From: an uncultured Selenomonadaceae bacterium | GTDB taxonomy: Bacteria > Bacillota > Negativicutes > Selenomonadales > Selenomonadaceae | Assembly: GCA_905233135.1 (NCBI GenBank) | Contig: CAJOCQ010000005.1 | Coordinates: 41,083 to 105,082 of the forward strand | Reading direction: 5' to 3' | DNA length: 64,000 nucleotides | Shown here: piece by piece, positions 26,676-35,365 of the stretch | Numbering within the stretch: the first letter of the stretch is position 1 | How the letters are laid out: every line of letters begins with the position of its first letter | Notes under the pieces: generated by a model | Database searches by the model: none | The model's input: the letters and a program-made list of their open reading frames with translations, nothing else | Told to the model about the DNA's origin: nothing | Translations under genes and position numbers: made by a program

Positions 26676-27000
26676 GGCGGCGAACGTTGCAAATTTGATG
26701 AGTAAGAAAATTTGCTTGAGCCGCCATTCGCGAGGAGAGCACGCTTTTGCTACGCAAAACCGCGCAGGATGCGCGGCAATTTTTAATTTGCTAAATTGAC
26801 ACTGTAACACTATAACGCTAAGCGAACTTCCGCCCGTCTCTCAGCCGCAGAGCACGGTAAACTTGAAGCGTTGGAAAAAGTTGAGGCCCCAAAGGGGGCC
26901 GCCAGTTACTAAGGGCGTACAGAAACCGAGCGGCACTGACGGGCGGGAAGTTTTTTTCTTTTAGGTGGCTTTTCTTTTTTTACAAAAAAAGAAAAACCAC
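26676..27000 (+). repeat. Dispersed terminal-inverted-repeat element, copy 3
   Basis: Core 26830-26946: CCGCCCGTC at the left, the conserved GAGGCCCCAAAGGGGGCC hairpin block (26883-26900), GTTACTAAGGGCGTAC, CCGAGCGGCAC and TGACGGGCGG at the right. A downstream hairpin with TTTTTCTTT/AAAGAAAAA arms ends near 26998. Upstream are a GGCGG...CCGCC stem (26676-26727) holding a relic of the ACTCATC repeat and a CCGCGCAGGATGCGCGG stem. This fills the 425-base gap. Confidence 0.83.
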
Positions 27001-27034
27001 ATTCAAAATTTAAATTATTTAAACTAAAAAAAAT

Positions 27035-28366
27035 TCAATGCTTGTACTTGTAGAAAGCCCAAATTACGCCGAGCCAAATCGGCATTAAAATTACGGCAAG
27101 CCGCATTTCTTCCATAGTTGCCATTAAAGCAATTACGCCCGCCAAAAACGCCAAGCAAAGATAATCTGCGAACGGGTAAAAGAACGATTTAAATTTTGGC
27201 ACGATACCGACGGCGTTGCAGTGCTTGCGAAATTTTAAGTGCGTCAAAACTATCAACGCCCAACTTATTACAACCGCGCCCGTTACAACTGACATTAAAT
27301 ACATAAAAACTTTGCTCGGCAACGCATAATTTAAAATTACCGCAATTAAAGTTATCCCCGAAGAAATTAAAATTCCATTCGTTGGAACTTTGCGGCTTGA
27401 AAGTTTCGTCAAAAATCTTGGAGCTTCCGAATTTTCCGCAAGGCTGAAAAGCATTCTGGAATTTGAATAAATAGCCGAATTGTAAACTGAAACCGCCGCA
27501 GTTAAAACAACAAAATTTAAAATGTGCGCGGCAGTCATTACGCCGACATTTTCAAAAATCTGTACGAAAGGACTCGCCTTAGTGCCGACTTCATTCCACG
27601 CCCATAAACTCATTAGTACAAACATTGTACCTACGTAAAAAATTAAAATCCTGTAAATGACTTGATTAATTGCGCGCGGAATTGTTTTAGTTGGGTTTTC
27701 AGTTTCGCCCGCCGTTATACCAATTAATTCAATCCCGCCGAAGCTGAACATTACGGGCGCAATAGCTATAATCATTCCCAAAACGCCGTTGGGGAAAAAT
27801 CCGCCGTGCGCCCAAAGGTTGCTGAAATTTTCAGGGAATGGGCGCGCGTCAGTAAAAATTAAATAGCCGCCCAAAACTATCATAAAAATTATTGCAGAAA
27901 TTTTTATCAGCGACATCCAAAATTCAATTTCGCCGTACGCGCTGACAGTTATCAAATTTACCGCCGTGATTATTACAAGGCAGATAAACGCGCCGAGCCA
28001 TTGCGGCAAATCGGGGAACCAATATTGCAAATAAATTCCTACCGCCGTAAGCTCCGCCATACTTACTAAAACGTACAAAAACCAATAATTCCAGCCTGCC
28101 AAAAAGCCGGGAAATTGCCCCCAATATTTATTGGCGTAGTAGCTGAATGAACCTGATACAGGCTCTTCAACTGACATTTCGCCGAGCATTCGCACTACCA
28201 AAAAAATTATTATCCCCGCAATTAAATAACTTAGCGTTACTGCAGGTCCTGCAAGCGCAATGGTTGAAGTTGAGCCGTAAAAAAGCCCCGTGCCTACCGC
28301 TGTACCAAGTGCAATCATTTGCAAGTGTCGATTTTTCAAGCCACGATTTAATTTTTCTTCTGTCAT
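27035..28366 (-). CDS. Amino-acid permease (APC superfamily, AAT type)
   Basis: 443 residues, twelve membrane segments. The opening LKNRHLQMIALGTAVGTGLFYGS is the family signature (helix 1), followed by GSFSYYANKYWG and, in the middle, FGGIELIGITAGETENPTK. It imports one or a few amino acids with protons; the exact substrate (for example GABA, Asn, Lys, aromatic) is not assigned. Start at the internal ATG at 28366, 9 bases after AAAGGT; an upstream ATG at 28384 is possible. Confidence 0.9.
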   Translation of the reverse strand: MTEEKLNRGLKNRHLQMIALGTAVGTGLFYGSTSTIALAGPAVTLSYLIAGIIIFLVVRMLGEMSVEEPVSGSFSYYANKYWGQFPGFLAGWNYWFLYVLVSMAELTAVGIYLQYWFPDLPQWLGAFICLVIITAVNLITVSAYGEIEFWMSLIKISAIIFMIVLGGYLIFTDARPFPENFSNLWAHGGFFPNGVLGMIIAIAPVMFSFGGIELIGITAGETENPTKTIPRAINQVIYRILIFYVGTMFVLMSLWAWNEVGTKASPFVQIFENVGVMTAAHILNFVVLTAAVSVYNSAIYSNSRMLFSLAENSEAPRFLTKLSSRKVPTNGILISSGITLIAVILNYALPSKVFMYLMSVVTGAVVISWALIVLTHLKFRKHCNAVGIVPKFKSFFYPFADYLCLAFLAGVIALMATMEEMRLAVILMPIWLGVIWAFYKYKH

Positions 28367-28412
28367 TAACCTAAGACCTTTCATAAATATTTAGAATGAT
28401 AAATTTTCGACG

Positions 28413-28446
28413 CAAAAAAAAATTCCCCTGCAGTTGGGGAATTTTC
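28413..28446 (-). terminator. Rho-independent terminator after the small secreted gene
   Basis: AATTCCCC (28421-28428) pairs with GGGGAATT (28436-28443); on the minus strand it is followed by nine T. Confidence 0.85.
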
Positions 28447-28466
28447 AAATTTTATCTGAGTTAAAA

Positions 28467-28793
28467 TTATCTGTGGTGATGATAAGGCATTGGCGGAGGC
28501 GGCGGAGTATTTCTGTCGTGACGCCCGCCGCTTCTGCCGCGTTGACTGCCGCGCTCGTAATTGTCGTCGCGGTGTTTGTTATTGTTTGCTATTGCGGCTA
28601 TTGCGGCAATTCCCAAAACTATACCTATTGCGCGGTTTCTGTCACGAACTTTTTTGCTTAATTGTTCTGTTTGCATACTGCTTTCAATATTTGTAACTGT
28701 ATCTAAAGACGCGGCATAAACCGACGTGAAATTTATTCCCAAAAACGACGCCCCGCAAATTATTGCCGTCATTGCTAAGGTTTTCGCTTTCAT
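28467..28793 (-). CDS. Small exported protein with basic, Pro/His-rich tail
   Basis: 108 residues: a signal peptide (to about residue 28, VYAAS), a short helix, a membrane-like segment near 55-70 (GIVLGIAAIAAIA), then an Arg/Gly/Asp-rich stretch ending PPPPP and HHHR. No domain recognised. AAGGAG precedes the ATG and a terminator follows, so it is a single transcription unit. Confidence 0.65.
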   Translation of the reverse strand: MKAKTLAMTAIICGASFLGINFTSVYAASLDTVTNIESSMQTEQLSKKVRDRNRAIGIVLGIAAIAAIANNNKHRDDNYERGSQRGRSGGRHDRNTPPPPPMPYHHHR

Positions 28794-28884
28794 TTCTTAC
28801 AACTCCTTTAATTTTCTTGTTGCAGAAATTATAACAAGAAAAATTTTAAAAGTCATTGGAAAAAGATTAAAATTTGGTTAGAAA

Positions 28885-30957
28885 TTAATCTTTCAGCGTG
28901 AAATAAATGCTGTCCTTGATATTTTCGCCGCTCAAGCTGTCAAAATTTTCCACGATAGTTTTAATTCGATTCAATAAAGTTTTTGCATCGCGTTTAATTT
29001 CAGTATAAAAATTACCGCTAATTTGCATAGGAGTAGCGAAATTTTCGGCGTTGGTTGAAATATATTCGGCGGCGGCTTGAATAAAAATTTTTTTGTCTTT
29101 TTCGTAAAGGTAATTTAAAACTTCGCGCAGGACTTCATACCAATGTTTGACATTTGGAATTTCTTCGCCGTCAATTACAAGGCTTGCGGGTTTTTTGCCT
29201 TTACAATCTTCAAAATTATCGTCAAGGTTATAATTGTTGATTTTAATTGAAATGGATTTAGCGTATTGTGCGGGAACTTCCCAAACTTGCAAAGCGCGCT
29301 CCGCCAAAGTTTTTGAGCGATTAAAAATTTGCCTTGAAGTCCAATCCAAAAAATATTTCAGCGACTTTGTATAATAAAAATTTGAATCTGAAGAATCTGC
29401 GCGTTTTTCAAAGAATGACGAATCGTCTTTTTTGGGGTTGCAATTAAGTATTAAATTTCCCAACGAGTTTAAATAGGCGGCGTGGTTTTTCAAATCGTTT
29501 TTTGACTCAAGGTATTTTATCCACGTTTGAGAAAGTTTTTCCGGCATAACGTAATGGAGGTGCGAATTTTCATAGCGCGGCAAATTTTGCGCGTTGGCAG
29601 CATTTTTTTCCAGCTTGTACAAAAGATATTTGCAAGTGTCTTTTAGCGAAAGTTTCAATGCAGGATTTTCGAGAGCCTCTTTGAATTGCTCATCGTTCGG
29701 GCAAGTATATTTGCCGTTGCCTTCGGTAATTGCTTTCCAAAAAGAATCAACGTTATAATTTTTATCTTTTTCAAAACGTGAAATAATATTGCCGTAATTT
29801 TGCGCAGAATCTGCGCCATTTTTTTTACAAACTTTTGCACGAAACATCAGCGAAATCAGCGCGTCAACAATTTGCAAAAAAGTATATTCGTCGAAATAAA
29901 ATTTTTCGTACTTGTCATTTAAATCCATTAAAATAATCGGTGAACTTGACGCGCCGACAAGGTAGCGCAATTCGTAGAATTTTTTCTCAAGCGCGGACAA
30001 ATTTTCAAAGTCTTCATTTTCCAGCGAAAGTAAGCGGCTGTAAAATTCGGCGTAATCGTACATATCAGCCAAAAAATCTTCGGTCTTATCATTTTTGCTG
30101 CCGCTGTAAGTGTTATCGAAATATTTTTTGAAAGTAGGATACAGCGCATTTTTGGAAATGTGAATATTTTTTTTGCCCTGCATATCTGTAATAGATTTGC
30201 GTCGCGAAACTAAATATTGGAACATAAATTTTTCAAATATCTCGGAATTGCGCAACATTTTTTCAATCGGCAGCCAATATTTTTGGTACAGATTTTCTTG
30301 CACGTCAGAATTTAATTCCATAAGCAAATAATTTCTTATCAATTCGGTTTCAGTTAAATCTTTGCCGGTGGAATTTAGGGACTCAAAAATTTCCTGCGGC
30401 TTTTCGTCGTGAAGAAGTATTCGCACGATTTTTAATTTATAAATTGCGTCATAAAGTTGTTGAGCCGTCAATTTTGAATCTGAAATTTCTTTTTGGAAAA
30501 TGCAATAATTTTGGTACAGGACAGAAATTTTTTCTTTTTCGTCAAGTTCAACGCCGTCCATAAGCTTTTCAAAAATTTCTCTGTCGTATTCGTTGGGGCG
30601 CAATTTGCATTTGTTTTTCATTTCGCCCAATGAATGTTTTATAAATTTTGAGCGCAGGTCTTCGGAAATATCTTCAGAATCCGAAAATTCACATATTGCC
30701 TTTGCAAGCAAAATAACGCTTGTAATTCGTTGTTGCCCGTCGACAATCACGAAATCGCTAAAAATTCCTTCCTTTTGTTTTTGATATACAACCGTCCCCA
30801 AAAAATGCGGCTTGCCGCTTGCGACAATATTTTTTATATCTTCAAAAAGTTGCAAGCAATGTTCTTTGCGCCAATCGTAATTTCTTTGATAAATCGGAAT
30901 TATGAAAGTTTTTTTGTCGCCAATAAATTCGGCAAGGCTTAATTCTTGTGCTTCCAA
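28885..30957 (-). CDS. GmrSD-like DUF262/DUF1524 protein (putative type IV restriction enzyme)
   Basis: 690 residues. The N-terminal DUF262 domain shows IPIYQRNYDW (20-29) and the nucleotide-handling motif DGQQRITS (73-80). The C-terminal half contains LHYVMPEKL (about 465-472) and LGNLILNCNPKK with FFEKR further on, the DUF1524 (His-Me finger nuclease) pattern. In GmrSD-type enzymes these parts couple NTP hydrolysis to cutting modified phage DNA. The usual E-H-I-x-P catalytic stretch reads H-Y-V-M-P here, so the His is displaced. TTG start after GGGAGA. No methylase or second subunit is adjacent. Confidence 0.82.
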   Translation of the reverse strand: MEAQELSLAEFIGDKKTFIIPIYQRNYDWRKEHCLQLFEDIKNIVASGKPHFLGTVVYQKQKEGIFSDFVIVDGQQRITSVILLAKAICEFSDSEDISEDLRSKFIKHSLGEMKNKCKLRPNEYDREIFEKLMDGVELDEKEKISVLYQNYCIFQKEISDSKLTAQQLYDAIYKLKIVRILLHDEKPQEIFESLNSTGKDLTETELIRNYLLMELNSDVQENLYQKYWLPIEKMLRNSEIFEKFMFQYLVSRRKSITDMQGKKNIHISKNALYPTFKKYFDNTYSGSKNDKTEDFLADMYDYAEFYSRLLSLENEDFENLSALEKKFYELRYLVGASSSPIILMDLNDKYEKFYFDEYTFLQIVDALISLMFRAKVCKKNGADSAQNYGNIISRFEKDKNYNVDSFWKAITEGNGKYTCPNDEQFKEALENPALKLSLKDTCKYLLYKLEKNAANAQNLPRYENSHLHYVMPEKLSQTWIKYLESKNDLKNHAAYLNSLGNLILNCNPKKDDSSFFEKRADSSDSNFYYTKSLKYFLDWTSRQIFNRSKTLAERALQVWEVPAQYAKSISIKINNYNLDDNFEDCKGKKPASLVIDGEEIPNVKHWYEVLREVLNYLYEKDKKIFIQAAAEYISTNAENFATPMQISGNFYTEIKRDAKTLLNRIKTIVENFDSLSGENIKDSIYFTLKD

Positions 30958-31028
30958 AATTTTTTCTCCCTTCGCAAAATTTTTTACATTATCATTGACG
31001 CAAAAATTTTTGTCAATCAGGAAAAATT

Positions 31029-31250
31029 TTACGGATTACATTTTCTGCAAGGTCTGTAGCCGTCGTCAGTGCAAGCTTGTCTTGATTCGTACGGGATAAA
31101 ATGCGCGGCGTTATGGTGTTTGATTGTCGGGCAGTCGTAGTAATGAAAAATTCTTGACTTTGTATTTGCCAAATATGTTGACGCCAACGCAGGAGCTGCC
31201 GCCAATATTACAAAAATTGTTACAGCCAAAATTGCTATGATTTTTTTCAA
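31029..31250 (-). CDS. Small secreted Cys/His protein, Ada-like metal-binding module
   Basis: 73 residues with a signal peptide ending ALAS near residue 24. The mature part has FHYYDCPTIKHH and GYRPCRKCNP, with a Cys-x(n)-Cys-x2-Cys pattern like the zinc-binding N-terminal domain of Ada and nuclease-associated modules. Only this module is present. TTG start with GGAGG upstream. Confidence 0.65.
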   Translation of the reverse strand: MKKIIAILAVTIFVILAAAPALASTYLANTKSRIFHYYDCPTIKHHNAAHFIPYESRQACTDDGYRPCRKCNP

Positions 31251-31263
31251 TCAAATTGCCTCC

Positions 31264-31890
31264 TCAAAAAAATAAAAGCGTCACGGCGATTATTGCAAGT
31301 ACCGCCGCCTCAACAAAATTTAAAATCTGCGCGAGGTTGTTTTTCTGCAAAAGAATTTTTCGCACTTTGCCCGCGCCGAATGCTACCACCGAAAAAATTA
31401 TAAACGCCTGCGCCGCAAATGTTACGCCCAATAAAATTATCTGCAAGCTTGCATTGCCCGTTGAAAGATTTACAAATTGCGGCAAGAACGCCAAGAAAAA
31501 TAATAAAACTTTCGGGTTCAAAACATTCATTAAGACGCCGCGCCTGTACAGCGCAAAAAAATTATTTTCGCCGTCAGATTTTTTCATTGAAAGTTTCGCG
31601 CCGCGTTTCGCCGCCTTGAAAGATTTGTAAGCTAAAAATAACAAGTACGCCGCGCCGAAAATTTTTAAAGCCGTCATTGCCAAAGCCGAATTTTGAATTA
31701 TTGCCGCAACGCCCGCCATTACCAAAAACGTATGGAAAACTATTCCGCTAACCAAACCTGCCGCCAAAATTATTCCGCACTTCGCGCCGCTTGCAAGGCT
31801 CTTGGTCAGCAAATATAAAATGTCAGGTCCCGGCGCAATCGTCAAAAGTATCGACGCTGCCAAGAAGTAAAAAAAAGTTCCAACTTCCAA
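31264..31890 (-). CDS. LysE/RhtB-family amino-acid exporter
   Basis: 208 residues, six membrane segments. The APGPDILYLLTKSLASGAKCG segment near the N-terminus is the LysE family signature. Exports amino acids or their derivatives; substrate unknown. TTG at 31890 is chosen because AAGGAAAG lies upstream. It lies 13 bases downstream of the 73-residue secreted protein gene's start side, on the same strand and divergent from folB. Confidence 0.88.
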   Translation of the reverse strand: MEVGTFFYFLAASILLTIAPGPDILYLLTKSLASGAKCGIILAAGLVSGIVFHTFLVMAGVAAIIQNSALAMTALKIFGAAYLLFLAYKSFKAAKRGAKLSMKKSDGENNFFALYRRGVLMNVLNPKVLLFFLAFLPQFVNLSTGNASLQIILLGVTFAAQAFIIFSVVAFGAGKVRKILLQKNNLAQILNFVEAAVLAIIAVTLLFF

Positions 31891-31969
31891 AATTATTCTT
31901 CTTTCCTTTTTAATTTTTCTATGGTACAATTCGCCTAAAGTTTTTAAAAATTTTTGGCGGGGTGATTTT

Positions 31970-32326
31970 ATGGTTAAAGTCAGAATTACAAATATGATGT
32001 TTTACGGCTATCACGGCTATTACGAGTATGAACGCGAACAGGGGCAAAAATTTTACCTCGACGCCGAATTGAAAATGGACGAAAACTCGGCGGATTTAAA
32101 TGAGTTTGAAGAAGGTATTAATACTGCGCGAGTTTACGAAATTATTAAAAGTTTTATGGAAACTCAACGCTTTCAAGTTATGTCGCATCTTGGTATAAAA
32201 ATTGCTGACAGTTTGCTGGAAAAAGTTAAAAATGTTGACGAAGTTGTTATAAGGATTCGCAAGCCCGCGCTTCCAATTTCAGGTTGCATTGACTACATTG
32301 AAACTGAAGTTATTCGCCATAAATAA
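31970..32326 (+). CDS. folB: Dihydroneopterin aldolase
   Basis: 118 residues. FYGYHGYYEYEREQGQKFYLDAEL carries the pterin-binding region and RIRKPALPISG near residue 92 holds the catalytic Lys. Cleaves dihydroneopterin to hydroxymethyl-dihydropterin and glycolaldehyde in folate synthesis. No other folate genes are adjacent. A GGGGTGA site precedes the ATG. Confidence 0.9.
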   Translation: MVKVRITNMMFYGYHGYYEYEREQGQKFYLDAELKMDENSADLNEFEEGINTARVYEIIKSFMETQRFQVMSHLGIKIADSLLEKVKNVDEVVIRIRKPALPISGCIDYIETEVIRHK

Positions 32327-32344
32327 GGGCTAATGGATAAAGCC

Positions 32345-32382
32345 TAAAGACTGGGGATTTTTTCTCTAGTCTTTTTTATTTT
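32345..32382 (+). terminator. Rho-independent terminator after folB
   Basis: AAAGACT (32345-32351) pairs with AGTCTTT, extended by G-T pairs, followed by a T-run. The sequence AAGCCTAAAGACTGGG reappears downstream of fusA (51757-51772). Confidence 0.75.
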
Positions 32383-32401
32383 GATATGTAAAAAAATAAA
32401 A

Positions 32402-32605
32402 GGTTGTAAAACCCGCCCGTCACTAAAGCCGCCGCTCGCGGTAATGCTGATGCGTAGTAAAAAGTAGAGGCCCCAAAGGGGGCTACCAGTTATTAAGAGC
32501 GTAATTGACATAAACGGCACTGACGGGCGAGAAGTTTTTCTTTCTTTGGTTGCAAGGCGTGCGGTGCTCTTTTTTTTACAAAAATAAAAAAAGTACATTT
32601 AAAAT
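32402..32605 (+). repeat. Dispersed terminal-inverted-repeat element, copy 4
   Basis: Core 32413-32529: CCGCCCGTCACTAAAGCCGC start, GTAGAGGCCCCAAAGGGGGC block (32462-32484), GTTATTAAGAGCGTA and ACGGCACTGACGGGCG end. A downstream TTTTTTTTAC/GTAC AT hairpin ends near 32600. Together with the terminator it fills the 307-base gap between folB and yvcK. Confidence 0.83.
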
Positions 32606-32633
32606 TTAAAATAGAAAAATTTTTCAACACGCC

Positions 32634-33929
32634 CTAACCTTTAAACTTTGGGCTCATATCGTAAATAATTTTTAAAACAGCTTTACAAAGTTTATCGGGG
32701 TCGTGCCTGCCTGCGTCAGTATCGCTGATTAAATCCGCCTTAATCAAGCCGCAACCGAGCGCGTTAATTTTATCTTCGTCAACTTCAACGGGTGTTGCGC
32801 CAATTTCTTCGCAAAATTTTTCAGGTACGGGCGCAGAATTTACCAATACATAATCAATCGCGCCGCGCCCCGTATGTTCCAAAATTGCCTTTGCGTGTTC
32901 GGACGCCGAATAATTATCAGTTTCGCCCGGCTGCGTCATTACGTTGCAGATATAAATTTTTATTGCCTTAGAATTTTTCAACGCCTTTGCAACGCCTTCA
33001 ACCAACAAATTCGGCATTATCGAAGTATACAAACTGCCCGGACCTAAAATAATTGCGTCGGCATTTTCAATCGCCTCAAGCGCGGCGGGCACTGCCGAAA
33101 CTTTTTTTGGAAAAAGTTCAACGCGGCGAATTTTTTTGTGCGCTTCGGGGATTTGTGATTCACCTTCAACAACTGTACCGTCAGTCATAATTGCGTCAAG
33201 TCGAACATATTCCTTGCTTGCGGGAATGACGCGCCCTTTTACCGCCAAAACTTTTGATGATTCTTTCAGCGCGGTTTCCATATCGCCTGTAACTTCATTC
33301 ATTGCCGCAATAAACAAATTGCCGAAACTATGTCCCGCCAAAGTTGTTTCGCCTTTGAATCTGTACTGAAATAATTTTTCCATAAGCGGTTCAGTATCTG
33401 CCAACGCTACAAGGCAATTTCTTAAATCGCCCGGCGGAATTATCCCCAATTCTTCGCGCAGGCGTCCGCTGCTGCCGCCGTCATCTGCAACCGTTACAAC
33501 CGCTGAAATATTGCTGGTTGCTGATTTTATCCCGCGCAATAAAACTGAAAGCCCGTGCCCGCCGCCAATTACCGTTACAACAGGCCCCTTGCCCAATTTT
33601 CTTTCTTGAAAAATCATATCGACAATTCTTTCTGTTCTGTCAGGAATTAACACGGCAATTATTGAGCGAATTATTGACCGCGTGGCGTACAGCATTAACA
33701 ACGCGCCGATTATTATTATAAAAATTCCTATCGTAATTGTTAAGCCGTATTGATAACTTCCGACGTGCGTATAGACGAATTGGAAAATTGCCTCTTCTGC
33801 GCGCCCCAAGTATTCATAGTTTAAAGCCAACGCCGCGCCAAAACTTACAAGCAAAACGCCTATTGCAAAAAGCAACAGCCAACGTTTCATTTTCATACCG
33901 GGATAAAGCCATTTTATAAGATGTACCAT
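32634..33929 (-). CDS. yvcK: YvcK-family UDP-sugar-binding regulator of envelope/carbon metabolism
   Basis: 431 residues. An N-terminal membrane region (two segments, about 20-40 and 65-90) precedes the CofD-like domain with VIGGGHGLSVLLRG, VADDGGSSGRLRE and PPGDLRNCLVAL. Family members bind UDP-GlcNAc and control growth on gluconeogenic carbon and peptidoglycan synthesis. The ATG at 33929 has GAGGCG upstream and starts 8 bases after the rapZ stop; the rapZ-yvcK pair is the usual Firmicutes arrangement (whiA is not next to it here). Confidence 0.92.
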   Translation of the reverse strand: MVHLIKWLYPGMKMKRWLLLFAIGVLLVSFGAALALNYEYLGRAEEAIFQFVYTHVGSYQYGLTITIGIFIIIIGALLMLYATRSIIRSIIAVLIPDRTERIVDMIFQERKLGKGPVVTVIGGGHGLSVLLRGIKSATSNISAVVTVADDGGSSGRLREELGIIPPGDLRNCLVALADTEPLMEKLFQYRFKGETTLAGHSFGNLFIAAMNEVTGDMETALKESSKVLAVKGRVIPASKEYVRLDAIMTDGTVVEGESQIPEAHKKIRRVELFPKKVSAVPAALEAIENADAIILGPGSLYTSIMPNLLVEGVAKALKNSKAIKIYICNVMTQPGETDNYSASEHAKAILEHTGRGAIDYVLVNSAPVPEKFCEEIGATPVEVDEDKINALGCGLIKADLISDTDAGRHDPDKLCKAVLKIIYDMSPKFKG

Positions 33930-33937
33930 TTTGCGCC

Positions 33938-34855
33938 TCAAACTTCCCAAACGTCATTTTTCATTAAGTCGCGGTGTTCCAAATTTACCGTGTAGCCGTT
34001 GTTTGAAATTAATTCAAAAATATGTTTTGCAATAAAAACGCTGCGATGCATTCCGCCCGTACAACCTACCGCAATTACAAGTTGGCTTTTGCCCTCCTTG
34101 ACATATTGCGGCACCAAAAATTCAACAAGATTATCAAGCCGCTTTAAAAATTCTTGCGTGACGGGTTTTTCTGCAATATATTCTGCAACGGCGGCAACGG
34201 AGCCGCTTTTATGTTTCAATGATTCAATATAAAAAGGATTGGGCAAAAATCTAACGTCCAAAACTATATCGGCGTCCAGCGGCATACCGTATTTAAAGCC
34301 GAATGACAGTACAGAAATATTCATTGTACTGCCTTCAGTTTTGCCGAAAAGCAATTTAATTTTGTCGCGCAGTTCTGCCTTTGACATATTGGAAGTATCG
34401 ATTAAATAAGTTGCCTTGCCGCGTACACTTTCAAGCCTTGAACGTTCTTTTGCAACGCCGTCAGAAATTCTTGACGAAGGAGCCATTGGGTGGCGGCGGC
34501 GCGTTTCCTTGTAGCGTCTTATAATTGCGTCGTCGCTTGCGTCCATAAAAAGCATTTCGTACTCAAGATTTTTTTTGTCCATATCTTCCAAAATACTAAC
34601 CAATTTATCAAAAAATTCTCTGCTGCGCGTATCGACCACAAAAACAACTTTTGTAACGTGGCTTGAGGCGTGCGAACATAATTCAACAAATTTTGGAATA
34701 AAAACAGGCGGCAAGTTGTCAACGCAAAAATAGCCCAAATCCTCAAGGCAACGGCAAGCTTGAGTTTTGCCGCTGCCGCTCATTCCCGTAACAACGATTA
34801 TGCGCGGGCGTTCCAATTTTTCTTCGGTATTTTCCATTTCAATTTTATTTTCCAA
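33938..34855 (-). CDS. rapZ: RNase adapter / nucleotide-binding protein RapZ (YvcJ)
   Basis: 305 residues. Walker A GMSGSGKT near residue 22, DNLPP, and a C-terminal domain with GCTGGMHRSV typical of RapZ/YvcJ. In E. coli it guides decay of the GlmZ small RNA; in Firmicutes its role is linked to competence and the envelope. The TTG at 34855, 8 bases after GGGAG, is the likeliest start, with an internal ATG at 34837 as alternative. Confidence 0.93.
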   Translation of the reverse strand: MENKIEMENTEEKLERPRIIVVTGMSGSGKTQACRCLEDLGYFCVDNLPPVFIPKFVELCSHASSHVTKVVFVVDTRSREFFDKLVSILEDMDKKNLEYEMLFMDASDDAIIRRYKETRRRHPMAPSSRISDGVAKERSRLESVRGKATYLIDTSNMSKAELRDKIKLLFGKTEGSTMNISVLSFGFKYGMPLDADIVLDVRFLPNPFYIESLKHKSGSVAAVAEYIAEKPVTQEFLKRLDNLVEFLVPQYVKEGKSQLVIAVGCTGGMHRSVFIAKHIFELISNNGYTVNLEHRDLMKNDVWEV

Positions 34856-34873
34856 TTTAATCACTCCCAAAAA

Positions 34874-35095
34874 TTATTTTTCCCCGCGAAAGGGATGCTT
34901 TTTGCCGTATTCGACGGCTTCATTTAAAAAAGTTTCCAAATCCATATTTGCAAAAAATTTTCTGCGCCATTCGGTGTAATCAGATTGTTCTTTCAGCAAG
35001 TTAGAAATAAATCTTTCAGCGTCAATAATTCCCAAATTTTCAACAAGGCAATTCATACCTTTAGTCATAACTTCGGCGGTAGTTGTTTCATACAT
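34874..35095 (-). CDS. Conserved-looking small helical protein
   Basis: 73 residues, charged and helical, no membrane segment or signal. YETTTAEVMTKGMNCLVENLGIIDAERFISNLL and the tail FLNEAVEYGKKHPFRG suggest a DNA-binding-partner or antitoxin-like helix bundle, but no family is recognised. It lies 18 bases before rapZ on the same strand and is probably the first gene of that operon. GGAG precedes the ATG. Confidence 0.6.
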   Translation of the reverse strand: MYETTTAEVMTKGMNCLVENLGIIDAERFISNLLKEQSDYTEWRRKFFANMDLETFLNEAVEYGKKHPFRGEK

Positions 35096-35160
35096 AATTA
35101 TTCGACTCCAAAATTTTTAAATTTTAATATTTTAAATTTTAATATTTTAAATTTTTAAAT

Positions 35161-35237
35161 GTACTTTCTTTTTTTTGAAAAGTACCAAAGAAAGAAAAAC
35201 TTCCCGCCGGATTCTGCGGCTTTAGTGACGGGTGGGT
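35161..35237 (-). repeat. Internally deleted copy of the terminal-inverted-repeat element
   Basis: The AT hairpin (GTACTTTCTTT...AAAAGTAC) and AAAGAAAGAAAAAC flank are followed by CCCGCCGG and then directly by GCGGCTTTAGTGACGGG, i.e. both ends of the core are kept and the middle is missing. Orientation is that of copy 2. Confidence 0.7.
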
Positions 35238-35365
35238 TTTTCTTTTCCCTAACACCTGACACCTAAAATTGCGTAGCAATTTTTTTGCCATAAAATTTCA
35301 ATTCCTAACACAAAAATTTTGTAGTATAATTTTAAACTAATTAACAACTGAAGGGAAGATTTTTT

